This document shows positions 1-8,015 of a stretch of DNA of 64,000 nt, one piece after another (position 1 is the stretch's first letter; the number at the start of each line of letters is the position of its first letter). The DNA is from CAZJFH01 sp964545205. Its GTDB lineage: Bacteria; Pseudomonadota; Alphaproteobacteria; Rhodospirillales; Magnetospirillaceae. The stretch spans positions 20,537 to 84,536 of the forward strand of contig CAZJFH010000014.1 of the NCBI GenBank assembly GCA_964545205.1, read 5' to 3'. Position numbers and translations under genes: made by a program. The notes beneath the pieces are model-generated. The model searched no databases and was not told the origin of the DNA. It was given only the letters and a program-made list of their open reading frames with translations.

Positions 1-125
1 AAGCGGACGATGTCCTCGTCGAGGCCCTTCGGCGCCGTCTCCATCTCGATGTCGGTGACGAAGCCGTGCTCGTACTTCTTGTTCACCAGTTCTTGCAGGT
101 CGTCGCCGCGCTTCGCTTCGGCCAT
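1..125 (-). CDS. sufB: Fe-S cluster assembly protein SufB (5' end only)
   Basis: Only the first 41 codons are inside the window; the gene runs off the left edge. The N-terminus MAEAKRGDDLQELVNKKYEH followed by GFVTDIEMETAPKGL matches the start of SufB, the scaffold subunit of the SufBCD Fe-S assembly complex in the cytoplasm. The ATG is the complement of 123-125. It lies 17 bases downstream of the Rrf2-type regulator gene, so the two are probably co-transcribed, as is usual for alphaproteobacterial suf operons. Identification rests on a short stretch, but that stretch is characteristic. Confidence 0.85.
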   Translation of the reverse strand, partial: MAEAKRGDDLQELVNKKYEHGFVTDIEMETAPKGLDEDIVR

Positions 126-142
126 GGTTGCGGAACTCCTCG

Positions 143-574
143 TCACAGGCGCGCGGCCGGGGCGGCGGCATGTCCCGCCATGTCGGCCAGCGTCACGTTC
201 TCCAGGGCGCCGCGCAGTGCGGCGTTGACCGGATCCCAGCGGCCGCGCACCGGGCAGCTGTTCTCCATCGTGCAGGTGTCGTCCGAGGTCTCGACGCAGG
301 CCGCCAGCGCGATCGGCCCCTCCAGCGCGGTCACCACCTCGCGGATGCTGATCGCCGCCGCCGGCCGCGCCAGCGCGTAACCGCCGGTCGCGCCGCGGCT
401 GGCGGTCACCAGCCCGTGCTGGCCGAGCTGCTTGAGCACCTTGGCCACCGACGGTTCCGGCAGCCTGGTCTCGGCGGCCAGACGGTGCGCGTTCATCGCC
501 GAGCCCGGCGCCTCGTGCGCCAGCCGGCTGAGCACGACGATGGCGTAATCGGTGAGTCGCCCGAGACGCAGCAC
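143..574 (-). CDS. Rrf2-family SUF system transcriptional regulator
   Basis: A 143-residue Rrf2/IscR-type repressor. The winged-helix starts MLRLGRLTDYAIVVLSRLA and includes the recognition region EPSVAKVLKQLGQHGLV. Three cysteines (about residues 93, 101 and 107) in the CVETSDDTC...SCPVRG segment fit the Fe-S ligand cluster of IscR/SufR-like proteins. The family senses Fe-S status and controls suf genes, and sufB follows directly. I chose the GTG at 574 because GAGG lies nine bases upstream and the family normally starts ML-RL. A TTG at 589 and a GTG at 583 are in frame and cannot be excluded. A strong promoter and palindrome lie just upstream, consistent with autoregulation. Confidence 0.87.
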   Translation of the reverse strand: MLRLGRLTDYAIVVLSRLAHEAPGSAMNAHRLAAETRLPEPSVAKVLKQLGQHGLVTASRGATGGYALARPAAAISIREVVTALEGPIALAACVETSDDTCTMENSCPVRGRWDPVNAALRGALENVTLADMAGHAAAPAARL

Positions 575-590
575 GCCCTTCACCCTCAAA

Positions 591-609
591 CAGGACTAAA
601 CTGGTCCTG
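591..609 (-). promoter_or_regulatory. Inverted repeat, probable operator of the suf regulator
   Basis: CAGGAC and GTCCTG form a perfect 6-bp inverted repeat separated by 7 bases. It sits immediately downstream of the -10 element and just before the regulator gene, a position suited to autorepression by the Rrf2 protein. The palindrome is seen directly; assignment to that regulator is inferred. Confidence 0.6.
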
Positions 610-638
610 ATTGTGGTCCATGCCGCGGCGGATGTCAA
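610..638 (-). promoter_or_regulatory. Sigma-70-type promoter of the suf regulator operon
   Basis: On the minus strand a perfect -35 TTGACA (633-638) is separated by 17 bases from CACAAT (610-615), which matches the -10 consensus at four of six positions. It points at the Rrf2 gene and overlaps the region of the CAGGAC/GTCCTG operator. Confidence 0.7.
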
Positions 639-796
639 GTAATTGGTATCGGAGTGCGTATTTTATATTCGGATTTCGTGCGAAATCAAGGCGCCGATTG
701 CGTTTCGTTGACGCGAACCGGCCCCGACCGGCGTGGATCGTTTACGCCCCCGGCGGCTACGCTGCCGAAGGTCGATCCCTGAACGGAACCACTGCC

Positions 797-904
797 GTGT
801 CCCAAGACAAGATGCCCAGCCGCCGCGAGAAGATCATCGTCGCCCTGATGGGGGCGAGCGTCGTCCTGATCGGGCTCGGGATGGCGGCGATGAACTTCCT
901 GTAG
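797..904 (+). CDS. Possible 35-residue single-pass membrane protein
   Basis: A short frame starting at GTG 797 (or ATG 812) encodes a basic N-terminus (MPSRREK) followed by one hydrophobic helix, IIVALMGASVVLIGLGMAAM, ending three residues later. The basic-then-hydrophobic layout is that of a small inner-membrane protein with the N-terminus inside. No convincing ribosome binding site precedes either start, and I recognise no family. It could be a chance frame in the gap between divergent and convergent neighbours. Confidence 0.3.
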   Translation: MSQDKMPSRREKIIVALMGASVVLIGLGMAAMNFL

Positions 905-912
905 GCGCCACG

Positions 913-963
913 CTTCGAGACGCGCTCCTGCGGAGCGCTCCTCAGCATGAGGCCGTCTCGAAG
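913..963. repeat. Dispersed palindromic repeat with cloverleaf fold
   Basis: An outer stem CTTCGAGACG (913-922) pairs with CGTCTCGAAG (954-963). Inside it are two further perfect hairpins: GCGCTCC/GGAGCGC (922-938) and CCTCA/TGAGG (940-952). The text 'TTCGAGACGCGC...CTCCTCAGCATGAGG' is the type of intergenic palindrome found in many copies in alphaproteobacterial genomes. It lies between two convergent genes, where it may also act as a terminator. Copy number cannot be judged from this window, where I see a single copy. Confidence 0.75.
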
Positions 964-982
964 GGTGCGGCGGGCCAGAGGC

Positions 983-1828
983 CTAGGCCCCCCGCACCAC
1001 CTGCCGCTGCACCCCCAGGCCCTCGACGCTCAAGGCCACTTGCTGGCCGTCGCGCAGATAGCGCGGCTCGGGGCGGAAGCCCATGCCGACGCCGGCCGGC
1101 GTGCCGGTGGTGATGACGTCGCCGGGCAGCAGCGTCATGCAGCGCGAGACGTAGGCGACGAGTTCGGCGACCCCGAACACCATGTCGGCGGTGGTGCCGT
1201 TCTGGCGGCGCTCGCCGTCGACCTCGCACCACAGGCGCAGCGCCTGCGGATCGGGCACCTCGTCGGCGGTGACCAGCCACGGGCCCAGCGGGCCGAAGCC
1301 GTCGAAGCTCTTGCCCTTGTCCCACTGGCCGCCGCGTTCGAGCTGCCATTCGCGCTCGGAGACGTCGTTCATCACCGCATAGCCGGCGACATGGGCGAGG
1401 GCGTCGGCGGCGGCGACCGAGCGCGCCGGCGTGCCGATGACCACCGCCAGTTCGACCTCGTAATCGAGCTTCGCGGCGCCGTCGGGGCGCGGGATGGCGT
1501 CGTCGGGTCCGCACAGGCAGGACGTCGCCTTCATGAAGATCACCGGCTCCGTGGGCAGCGGCATGCCCGCTTCGGCGGCGTGGTCGCGGTAGTTCAGGCC
1601 GATGCCGACGATCTTGCCGATGCCGGCGACCGGCGGGCCCAGGCGCGGATCGCCGGCGACCGTCGGCAGGTCGTCGCCGGCGAAGTTGCGGATATGGGCC
1701 AGGCCCTGCGGCGTCAACCACTCCGGGGTCAGGTCGGGGACCACTTCCGAGAGGTCGCGGATGACGCCCCGGGCGTCGAGCAGGCCGGGCCTTTCTTGGC
1801 CGGGCGGGCCGTAGCGCAGCAGTTTCAT
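983..1828 (-). CDS. Fumarylacetoacetate hydrolase (FAH) family protein
   Basis: A 281-residue cytoplasmic enzyme of the FAH/2-hydroxyhepta-diene-dioate isomerase superfamily. The core begins near VGIGLNYRDHAAE. The metal-binding acidic cluster is visible as LDYEVELAVVIG, with YAVMNDVSEREWQ downstream, and the end GTPAGVGMGF is typical. The family cleaves or isomerises beta-diketo acids, often in aromatic catabolism; the exact substrate cannot be read from sequence. The ATG at 1828 is preceded by GGAG at good spacing; an in-frame ATG at 1867 would add 13 unlikely residues. It stands alone, convergent with the small upstream frame. Confidence 0.85.
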   Translation of the reverse strand: MKLLRYGPPGQERPGLLDARGVIRDLSEVVPDLTPEWLTPQGLAHIRNFAGDDLPTVAGDPRLGPPVAGIGKIVGIGLNYRDHAAEAGMPLPTEPVIFMKATSCLCGPDDAIPRPDGAAKLDYEVELAVVIGTPARSVAAADALAHVAGYAVMNDVSEREWQLERGGQWDKGKSFDGFGPLGPWLVTADEVPDPQALRLWCEVDGERRQNGTTADMVFGVAELVAYVSRCMTLLPGDVITTGTPAGVGMGFRPEPRYLRDGQQVALSVEGLGVQRQVVRGA

Positions 1829-1938
1829 GGACCGGACTCCGGGTGGTTTGCCGACGCCGCACGTCATAGCACGGCGACGGCGCCGGAAACACTGCCCAGG
1901 CGTCGGACGTTGACCCAGGAGAGCGATAGGAGGACGCG

Positions 1939-2175
1939 ATGATCCGCACCACCATCATGGTCGCCGCCGCGACGGCGGCGCTTGCCGGCTGCGGCGGCTC
2001 TCCCGACGAGATTTCGGGCGGCGAACTGGTGCCGCTGTCGGCGACGCCGACCTACGAGGCCGGCATGAACGTGCCCTACGCGCGCGACGTCGGCGCGCCG
2101 CAGAACACCGAGGTGCTCGGGGACGGTCTCGGCTTCGACGTCGGCCAGGATTATCCCGAGCCCGAAAACCCGTGA
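1939..2175 (+). CDS. Small putative lipoprotein (78 aa)
   Basis: A 78-residue protein with a short signal peptide ending in the lipobox LAGC (Cys17), so probably lipid-modified and membrane-anchored in the periplasm. The mature part is polar and proline-rich, with no domain I recognise. AGGAGG lies seven bases before the ATG. The next gene, a secreted PRC-barrel protein, starts 13 bases after the stop, so the pair probably forms an operon. Real gene likely; function unknown. Confidence 0.65.
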   Translation: MIRTTIMVAAATAALAGCGGSPDEISGGELVPLSATPTYEAGMNVPYARDVGAPQNTEVLGDGLGFDVGQDYPEPENP

Positions 2176-2188
2176 CGGGAGGAACGAC

Positions 2189-3103
2189 ATGCGCATGTTC
2201 GCGATGACCGCGATCGCCCTGGTGCTGGCCGCGCCGGCGGCGCTCGCCCAGGACCGACCGCCCACCGAGGCTCCGGCGGCGGCGGCCGAACTGCCCTCGC
2301 CGGTGCGTCTGGTCGCCGCCGACGCGGTGGTCGGCAAGCCGGTGCGCGCCAGCGGCGGCGAGTCCGCCGGCACGGCGGCCTATCTCACCGTCGACTCCGA
2401 GACCGGCGCCATCCAGCACCTGCTGGTCGACGCCGCCGGCGGCGAGGGCATGATCGCCGTGCCGTGGTCGGCGGTTCGCGCCGAGAACGGCGGCGATCTG
2501 ACCGTGAGCGTGCCGCGCGAGCGGATCGAAGGCGCGCCGCGCGTGCCCGAGTCGCGGCTGGCCGAGCTCACCCAGCCGAAGCTGCGGACCGAGGTCTGGC
2601 GCTACTATGCCCAGCCGCCGGCGGTGCGCGCCGACGAGCGGCGCTCCGAATCGGTGGTCGAGCCGCGGACGCCCGATACCGCCCGCGCCGCCGAACCGGC
2701 CCCGATGGCCAGGGAACAGGTCGGCGACGGCGGTCCCTTCATCTTGCTCGGCCGCCAGCTCGTGCGCACCGTCGCGCCGCCGTCGGTGACGACGGCCACC
2801 GATCTCGAAGGCAAGGAGGTCGAGGCCGAGGACGAGGCGCTGGGCGACATCGCCACGGTGATGCTCGACGCCGAGGCCGGCCGCGTCGCCTATGTCGTCA
2901 TCGAGCGCCCGGGCGGCGGCAAGGCGCGGGTGCCGTTCGAGACCCTGCGCTGGGACCGGGACGGCGGCTTCGCGCTGGAGATCGCCGGCAAGCGCCCGGA
3001 CCGGCTGCCCGAGATCGCCGAGGCCGAGGTCGCCGATCCGCTCGACCCGGCGGGAATGGCGAATCTGTACCGCGATTTCGGAGTTGCGCCGTATTGGCGG
3101 TGA
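2189..3103 (+). CDS. Secreted protein with two PRC-barrel domains
   Basis: A 304-residue exported protein: the signal peptide (residues 1-21) ends AALAQ. It is followed by a PRC-barrel-like segment (about 40-115, AAYLTVDSETGAIQHLLVDA then MIAVPWSAV) and a second, clearer one (about 195-285, LGDIATVMLDAEAGRVAYVVIE then RVPFETL). PRC-barrels are small beta-barrel adaptor domains; in periplasmic versions the function is mostly unknown. GGGAGG precedes the ATG. Two further PRC-barrel proteins occur at 43.0-44.3 kb. Presumed partner of the preceding lipoprotein. Confidence 0.75.
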   Translation: MRMFAMTAIALVLAAPAALAQDRPPTEAPAAAAELPSPVRLVAADAVVGKPVRASGGESAGTAAYLTVDSETGAIQHLLVDAAGGEGMIAVPWSAVRAENGGDLTVSVPRERIEGAPRVPESRLAELTQPKLRTEVWRYYAQPPAVRADERRSESVVEPRTPDTARAAEPAPMAREQVGDGGPFILLGRQLVRTVAPPSVTTATDLEGKEVEAEDEALGDIATVMLDAEAGRVAYVVIERPGGGKARVPFETLRWDRDGGFALEIAGKRPDRLPEIAEAEVADPLDPAGMANLYRDFGVAPYWR

Positions 3104-3156
3104 TCCGAGGGCCGGCGACACTGGACGGCCGCCCGCCGGGCGGCCATATCCAGGCC

Positions 3157-3651
3157 ATGCTGCCGTTCGACATCACCATCTGCGCCGCCGCCGACGTGCA
3201 CTGCACGGCGGCCGGCCACAGCCACGCCGTCTCGATCATGGATCCCGGCCACCGGGTGCCGTTTCCCGAATGCGTCGGGGATTCCGACATCCTGCGTCTG
3301 AACTTCCACGATCTCGACGGGCCGGTCCCGACCAGCCATCCGACGGTGGCGCGGCTGGCGCGCGAGGGCAAGGCGATCGTCCTGCCCGACGCGGGCCACG
3401 TCCGCGCCATCCTCGATTTCGGCCGCCGCCTCGACCGGGGCGACCGCGTGCTGATCCACTGCATGGCGGGGATCTCGCGCTCGACCGCCGCCGCCTGGAT
3501 CATCGGCTGCCAGGCGGCGCCGGGCCGCGAGCGGCAGATGCTCGACCACATCCGCCGCATCCGGCCGCAGGCTCTGCCGAACCGGCTGATGGTGCGCATC
3601 GCCGACGAGATGCTGGGCCTCGGCGGCCGTCTGACCGACCTCAGGAAGTAA
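3157..3651 (+). CDS. Dual-specificity/tyrosine phosphatase-like protein
   Basis: A 164-residue cytoplasmic protein with the cysteine-phosphatase signature HCMAGISRS at residues 101-109 (catalytic Cys102, Arg108). A candidate general-acid loop DLDGP lies near residue 52, and the size is that of single-domain DSP phosphatases. Substrate unknown. The ATG at 3157 was chosen because the domain begins right after it; an upstream extension in this frame would overlap the PRC-barrel gene. It is 54 bases downstream of that gene and 52 upstream of the MscS gene, all co-directional. Confidence 0.75.
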   Translation: MLPFDITICAAADVHCTAAGHSHAVSIMDPGHRVPFPECVGDSDILRLNFHDLDGPVPTSHPTVARLAREGKAIVLPDAGHVRAILDFGRRLDRGDRVLIHCMAGISRSTAAAWIIGCQAAPGRERQMLDHIRRIRPQALPNRLMVRIADEMLGLGGRLTDLRK

Positions 3652-3702
3652 TCCCGGCGGCGAAGCGGCGAACCATTCGGCATCGCCGGCCGTTGTTCGG
3701 GC

Positions 3703-4800
3703 ATGATCGACTTGACCGCCCGCACCATCGGCGATTTCGAACCGCTGATCGCCTGGCTCGTCCTGACCGGCGCCGTGCTGCTGCTGTCGATGGCGGCGCA
3801 CTGGCTGGCGTTCCGCGTCGCATTCCGCATCGTGCGCCAGACCAAGTCGCGCCTCGACGAGTTCGTCGTCGAGCGCGCGTGGCGGCCGGCGCGGCTGTTG
3901 TTCCTGGTCGTCGCGCTCCTGATCATGCTCCCGACGGGACCGCTCGATGGGGCGGTCGCGGTCGAGGCGGCGCGCTGGACCAGCGTGGCGCTGACCTTCG
4001 CCGTCGCCTGGCTGCTGATCGCCCTGACCGGCATCATGGTCGACTGGGCCGCCGACGCCTACGACCTCGCCGCCGCCGACAACGCGCTCGCCAGGCAGGT
4101 GCACACGCGGGTGATCATGTTGCGCCGGGTGCTGGTCGCGGCGATCGGGGTCGTCGCCGTGTGCCTGATGCTGATCACGTTCCCCAGCGTCCGCGAGATC
4201 GGCATCTCCCTGTTCGCCTCGGCCGGCGTCGCCGGCCTGATCGCCGGCATGGCGGCGCGGCCGGCGCTGTCGAACCTGATCGCCGGCATCCAGCTCGCGC
4301 TGGCGGCGCCGATCCGGCTCGACGACGTCGTCATCGTCGAGGGCGAGTGGGGGCTGATCGAGGAGATCACCGCCACCTACGTCGTCGTCCGCATCTGGGA
4401 CCTGCGGCGGCTGGTGGTGCCGCTGTCCTATTTCATCGAGAAGCCGTTCCAGAACTGGACGCGCAAGACCTCGGACATCCTCGGCACCGTGACCATCTAC
4501 CTGGACTACGACGTCCCGGTCGAGGCGATCCGCCAGGAGCTGTTCCGCATCCTCGACGAGAGCCCGCTGTGGGACCGCAAGGTGTGGAACCTGCAGGTCA
4601 CCGACTTCAAGGAGCGGGTCGTCGAGCTGCGCTGCCTGATGAGCGCCGCCAGCGCCGGCCTGGCCTGGGAGCTGCGCTGCCAGGTGCGCGAGCAGCTTCT
4701 CGTCTTCATGCAGCGCCACCATCCCGAGGCGCTGCCCCGGTTCCGCGCCGAGGTCGAGGGCCTGGCGCCGCCCGCCGAACGGCGGGGGGCCGCCGAGTAG
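3703..4800 (+). CDS. MscS-family mechanosensitive channel
   Basis: A 365-residue inner-membrane protein. Hydrophobic helices lie near residues 18-40, 65-83, 92-112 and 145-165. The pore-lining MscS helix rich in Gly and Ala is visible as FASAGVAGLIAGMAARPALSN. The beta domain follows (PIRLDDVVIVEGEWGLIEEITATYVVVRIWDLRRLVVP). The family opens under membrane tension to release solutes on hypo-osmotic shock. Larger than E. coli MscS by an N-terminal extension of extra helices. Confidence 0.88.
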   Translation: MIDLTARTIGDFEPLIAWLVLTGAVLLLSMAAHWLAFRVAFRIVRQTKSRLDEFVVERAWRPARLLFLVVALLIMLPTGPLDGAVAVEAARWTSVALTFAVAWLLIALTGIMVDWAADAYDLAAADNALARQVHTRVIMLRRVLVAAIGVVAVCLMLITFPSVREIGISLFASAGVAGLIAGMAARPALSNLIAGIQLALAAPIRLDDVVIVEGEWGLIEEITATYVVVRIWDLRRLVVPLSYFIEKPFQNWTRKTSDILGTVTIYLDYDVPVEAIRQELFRILDESPLWDRKVWNLQVTDFKERVVELRCLMSAASAGLAWELRCQVREQLLVFMQRHHPEALPRFRAEVEGLAPPAERRGAAE

Positions 4801-4861
4801 CCGGAACCATCGCCGCCCTCCGTCTGTTGGATCGTCGAGAAACGCAGACGGGAGGCCGGTG

Positions 4862-5881
4862 ATGGCGAGAAGCTTTCGCGACATGGTGGTCGTGATCACG
4901 GGGGCGTCGAGCGGCATCGGCCGCGCTTGCGCCCATGCCCTGGCGGAGCGGGGCGCGACCCTGGTGCTGGCGGCGCGCAGCCACGACGCGCTGCGCGCGG
5001 TGGCCGAGGAGTGCGGCGCCGCGGGCGGCCGCGCGCTGCCGGTGGTGACCGATGTCGGCGACGAGAATCAGGTCCGCCACCTCGCCGAGCGGGCGCTCGG
5101 CACCTACGGCCGCATCGACGTGTGGATCAACGACGCCGCCGTCACCTTGTTCGGCCGCATCGAGGAGCTGCCGCCCGGCGCCTTCGAGCGGGTCATCCGC
5201 ACCAACCTGCTCGGCTACGCCTATGGCGCCCGCGCCGCGATCCCGGCGTTCCGCGAGCAGGGGCAGGGCATCCTGATCAACGTCGCCTCGGTGGTGGCCT
5301 GGGTCGGCCAGCCGTTCACCAGCGCCTACGTCGCCAGCAAATGGGCGATCCGCGGCTTGTCCGAATGCCTGCGCATGGAGCTGATGGACGCGCCCCGCAT
5401 CCATTGCTGCACGGTGTATCCGCCGTCGATCGACACGCCGCTGTTCCAGCACGGCGGCAACTATCACGGCCGCGTCGCCCGTCCGATGCCGCCGGTGCAT
5501 CCGCCGGAAGAGGTCGCCGACGTCGTCCTCGGACTGATCGCGAAGCCCCGGCGCGAGGCCTTCGTCGGCGCCGAGTCGCGCATGGCGGCCTTCGGCCACG
5601 CCATGGCCTCGGCGGCGATGGAACGGATGATGGCGCGCAAGGTCGAGCAGGATCATTTCGAGGACCGGCCGGCGCCGCCGAGCGCCGGGAACCTGGTGCG
5701 GCCGATGTGGGACGCCGTGCACGGCGGCTGGCGCCAGGGGGCGCAGCAGCGGCGCGGCGAGGTTTCGACGGCGACCGCGGTGGCCGGCGCGGCGCTGGCG
5801 GCGGCGATTCCGATCGGACTGATGGCATGGCGCGAGATGCAGCGGCGGGCGCGCACGCCGGCCCGCCACATACGCCATTGA
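4862..5881 (+). CDS. SDR-family oxidoreductase with C-terminal membrane anchor
   Basis: A 339-residue short-chain dehydrogenase/reductase: the Rossmann motif TGASSGIG starts near residue 14, followed by NDAA. The catalytic pair is YVASK (SAYVASKWAIRG). After the SDR domain there is an extension of about 80 residues ending in a hydrophobic helix (VAGAALAAAIPIGLMAW) and basic tail, so the enzyme is probably tethered to the inner membrane. Substrate unknown. GGGAGG lies six bases before ATG 4862. First gene of a three-gene operon with overlapping ends. Confidence 0.83.
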   Translation: MARSFRDMVVVITGASSGIGRACAHALAERGATLVLAARSHDALRAVAEECGAAGGRALPVVTDVGDENQVRHLAERALGTYGRIDVWINDAAVTLFGRIEELPPGAFERVIRTNLLGYAYGARAAIPAFREQGQGILINVASVVAWVGQPFTSAYVASKWAIRGLSECLRMELMDAPRIHCCTVYPPSIDTPLFQHGGNYHGRVARPMPPVHPPEEVADVVLGLIAKPRREAFVGAESRMAAFGHAMASAAMERMMARKVEQDHFEDRPAPPSAGNLVRPMWDAVHGGWRQGAQQRRGEVSTATAVAGAALAAAIPIGLMAWREMQRRARTPARHIRH

Positions 5882-6627
5882 CCCTGGAAAGCCGCCGCGC
5901 CAACGCCGCCGGCGGGGCCGTCCACTACCTGCTCGCCGCCGGCGCCGGCGGCGTCCCGGTGGTGCTGGTGCACGGACTGGCCTCGCACCGCTACATGCGC
6001 CGCCTGGCCGAAATCCTGTCGGCGACGCACGACGTCTACGTGCCCGACCTGCCCGGGCACGGCCTGAGCTGGAAGCCGCCCAGCCATCCCGGCGTCGCCG
6101 GGCACGCCGCCCAGCTCGCGGCCTGGATGGACCGCGTGCGGCTGCGCGGTGCCGTGCTGCTGGGCAATTCGTCGGGCTGCAACGTCATCGCCGAGCTGGC
6201 GGTCCGCCGTCCCGACCTGGCGGCGGCGCTGGTGCTGCAGGGGCTGGTCGACCGGCGGCAGTCAAGGGGCGCGCTGGTGTGGCGCTGGTGGCGCAACGGG
6301 CGCCGCGAGCCGTCGATGCTCGAGGTCTCGTCCCGCGACTATCGCGACGCCGGCCTGCGCTGGATGCTTCAGGGCATGCGCGAGATGCTGGCCCACCCGC
6401 TGGAACGGCGTCTGCCGCTGGTCGGCTGCCCGGCGCTGGTCGTGCGCGGCACCCGCGATCCACTCGATGGCGGCGACTGGAGCCGCGTCGCGGCCGACCT
6501 GCTGCCGCACGGCCGGCTGGTCGAGCTGCCCGGGGTCAGCCACACGGCGAACCACTTCGCACCGCTGGAGGTCGCCCGTGTCACCGAAGCCTTTCTTGCC
6601 GAGCAGACGAATGTCCTCTCCCGCTGA
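5827..6627 (+). CDS. Alpha/beta hydrolase
   Basis: A hydrolase of about 250-266 residues: oxyanion-hole HG motif (VVLVHGLASHRYM), nucleophile elbow GNSSG (LLGNSSGCNVIAE), acid residue in VVRGTRDPLDGG and catalytic His in GVSHTANHFAP. Substrate unknown. Start uncertain: ATG 5827 overlaps the upstream SDR gene by 55 bases; TTG 5878 would overlap its stop by one base pair step and begins nearer the fold, but neither has a strong ribosome binding site. Its 3' end overlaps the next gene by 17 bases, indicating translational coupling. Confidence 0.8.
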   Translation: MARDAAAGAHAGPPHTPLTLESRRANAAGGAVHYLLAAGAGGVPVVLVHGLASHRYMRRLAEILSATHDVYVPDLPGHGLSWKPPSHPGVAGHAAQLAAWMDRVRLRGAVLLGNSSGCNVIAELAVRRPDLAAALVLQGLVDRRQSRGALVWRWWRNGRREPSMLEVSSRDYRDAGLRWMLQGMREMLAHPLERRLPLVGCPALVVRGTRDPLDGGDWSRVAADLLPHGRLVELPGVSHTANHFAPLEVARVTEAFLAEQTNVLSR

Positions 6628-8005
6628 ACTCGCCGATTTCGACTCCTCCGCCGCGATGGTGCGGGCGTTGTCGCGTTTCCTGCGCGGCCGCGACTTCCCG
6701 CGGCTCGGCCAGTCGCGGCTGCTGGTGCCCTTGGCCAAGCTCAGCAACCGGCTGCCCGGCCGCGGCCGCCGCGCCACCTTCGCCGTCGGCGGCGCGCTGG
6801 AATCGATCTCGCCGCGGCGGACGGGATCGGTCTCGGCCGAGCGGATCGCCGCCTGGACGGCGGCGCAGTATCCACGGCGAAGCTATCCGGTGGTGATGGT
6901 CGGCTCGTCCTGCGGCGCCATGGTCCATCTCGGCGCCGCGCTGGGCGCGCCGTGGCTGCCGCAGACCTTCCTGGTGCCGGTGCGGCTGCCGGGGCCGCGC
7001 GACGACATGGTCGCGGCGATGCGCGACGGCATCGCGGCGGGCGAACGGCTGCTGGAGGCCAATCCCGACCTCGACCTGCACCGCATGCACGACGCCAGCC
7101 AGGACCGGCTGATGGTGCGCCACATGGCCTATTTCCGGGTCAAGCGCCGGCGCCTCGGTGCCGCCTACGAGCGCTTCCTGCGCGAACGGCTGGAGCCCGG
7201 CGGCACCATCCTGCTGGTCGACTGCCGCCTGACCTGGCCGGTGGTGCGGTTGGGTCCGCGCCATGTGTTCCAGCCGGGCGCCGTCGGCGGCGCCACCGAG
7301 GCCGAGCATCTCGTCGGCGGCCCGCGGGTGGCCGAATTCCTGGCGCGCCAGGGCGGCAGGCCCGGCACCTGGCTGGCGCCGCGCCCGAACGACCGGGCTC
7401 CCGAGGCCGAGTGGGGCTTCACCGAGGACCTCGCCGAGGACGTGATGGCCTTCGCCGCGCGGCATGGATTCCGGGTCGCGCGCATCGCCTACGAGCAGCC
7501 CGACGATCCCAGCCCGCTGGTCGCCGACCTGTATCGCTGGTGGTACGCGCGCCGGCGCATCCCGGCGAACCGGCTGCTGGCCGAGTCGTTCATCGTCCTC
7601 GATCCCTGGCGCGCGTTGCGGGTCGGGGCGGTGCCGTTCTGGATGAAGTTCAACATGGCGCCCTCGGCGCAGCGCCTCGAGGACTACGTCGACAGCCGGC
7701 CGGACTTCGACGAGATCGACCTGATGCTGTTCGCCAACGGCATCGCCGGGGTCGGCTGGGCCTCGCTGGCGCGCTGGCGCGGCATCCTGGCGCGGGCGCG
7801 CCGGCGCGGCCGTTTCCTCGGCGTCGACGAGGACGCCTATCCGGCCGACTTCGCCAGCTACGCCCGCTACGGCGAGGCCCTGCGCGGCATCCCCGCGCGG
7901 TATCCGCTGCCGGGCTATCTGACGCTGGACCAGGTGATCGACTTCGGCGAGCGGCGCGCGGGAGACTACGCCGTGCGGATCGATCCGCCGCGCCTGGCGG
8001 CGTGA
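6611..8005 (+). CDS. Conserved-looking protein of unknown function (464 aa)
   Basis: A 464-residue soluble protein I cannot assign. It contains a nucleophile-elbow-like sequence GSSCG (VVMVGSSCGAMVHLGAALG, about residues 96-114), and later PNDRAPEAEWGF, DPWRAL and a C-terminal half rich in Trp and Arg. The GxSxG element after a hydrophobic strand suggests an alpha/beta-hydrolase-like core, but a matching catalytic Asp and His are not obvious. It starts inside the end of the hydrolase gene (17-base overlap), so it is co-translated with the SDR and hydrolase. Coding is well supported by frame length and codon use. Confidence 0.7.
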   Translation: MSSPAELADFDSSAAMVRALSRFLRGRDFPRLGQSRLLVPLAKLSNRLPGRGRRATFAVGGALESISPRRTGSVSAERIAAWTAAQYPRRSYPVVMVGSSCGAMVHLGAALGAPWLPQTFLVPVRLPGPRDDMVAAMRDGIAAGERLLEANPDLDLHRMHDASQDRLMVRHMAYFRVKRRRLGAAYERFLRERLEPGGTILLVDCRLTWPVVRLGPRHVFQPGAVGGATEAEHLVGGPRVAEFLARQGGRPGTWLAPRPNDRAPEAEWGFTEDLAEDVMAFAARHGFRVARIAYEQPDDPSPLVADLYRWWYARRRIPANRLLAESFIVLDPWRALRVGAVPFWMKFNMAPSAQRLEDYVDSRPDFDEIDLMLFANGIAGVGWASLARWRGILARARRRGRFLGVDEDAYPADFASYARYGEALRGIPARYPLPGYLTLDQVIDFGERRAGDYAVRIDPPRLAA

Positions 8006-8015
8006 GGCGCCCGTC

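Noticed and set aside
797..904. Considering the 35-aa frame as an antisense partner of the minus-strand frame at 757-948
   Set aside because: The minus-strand frame has no ribosome binding site or conserved features and crosses the cloverleaf repeat; only the plus-strand frame is kept, at low confidence.
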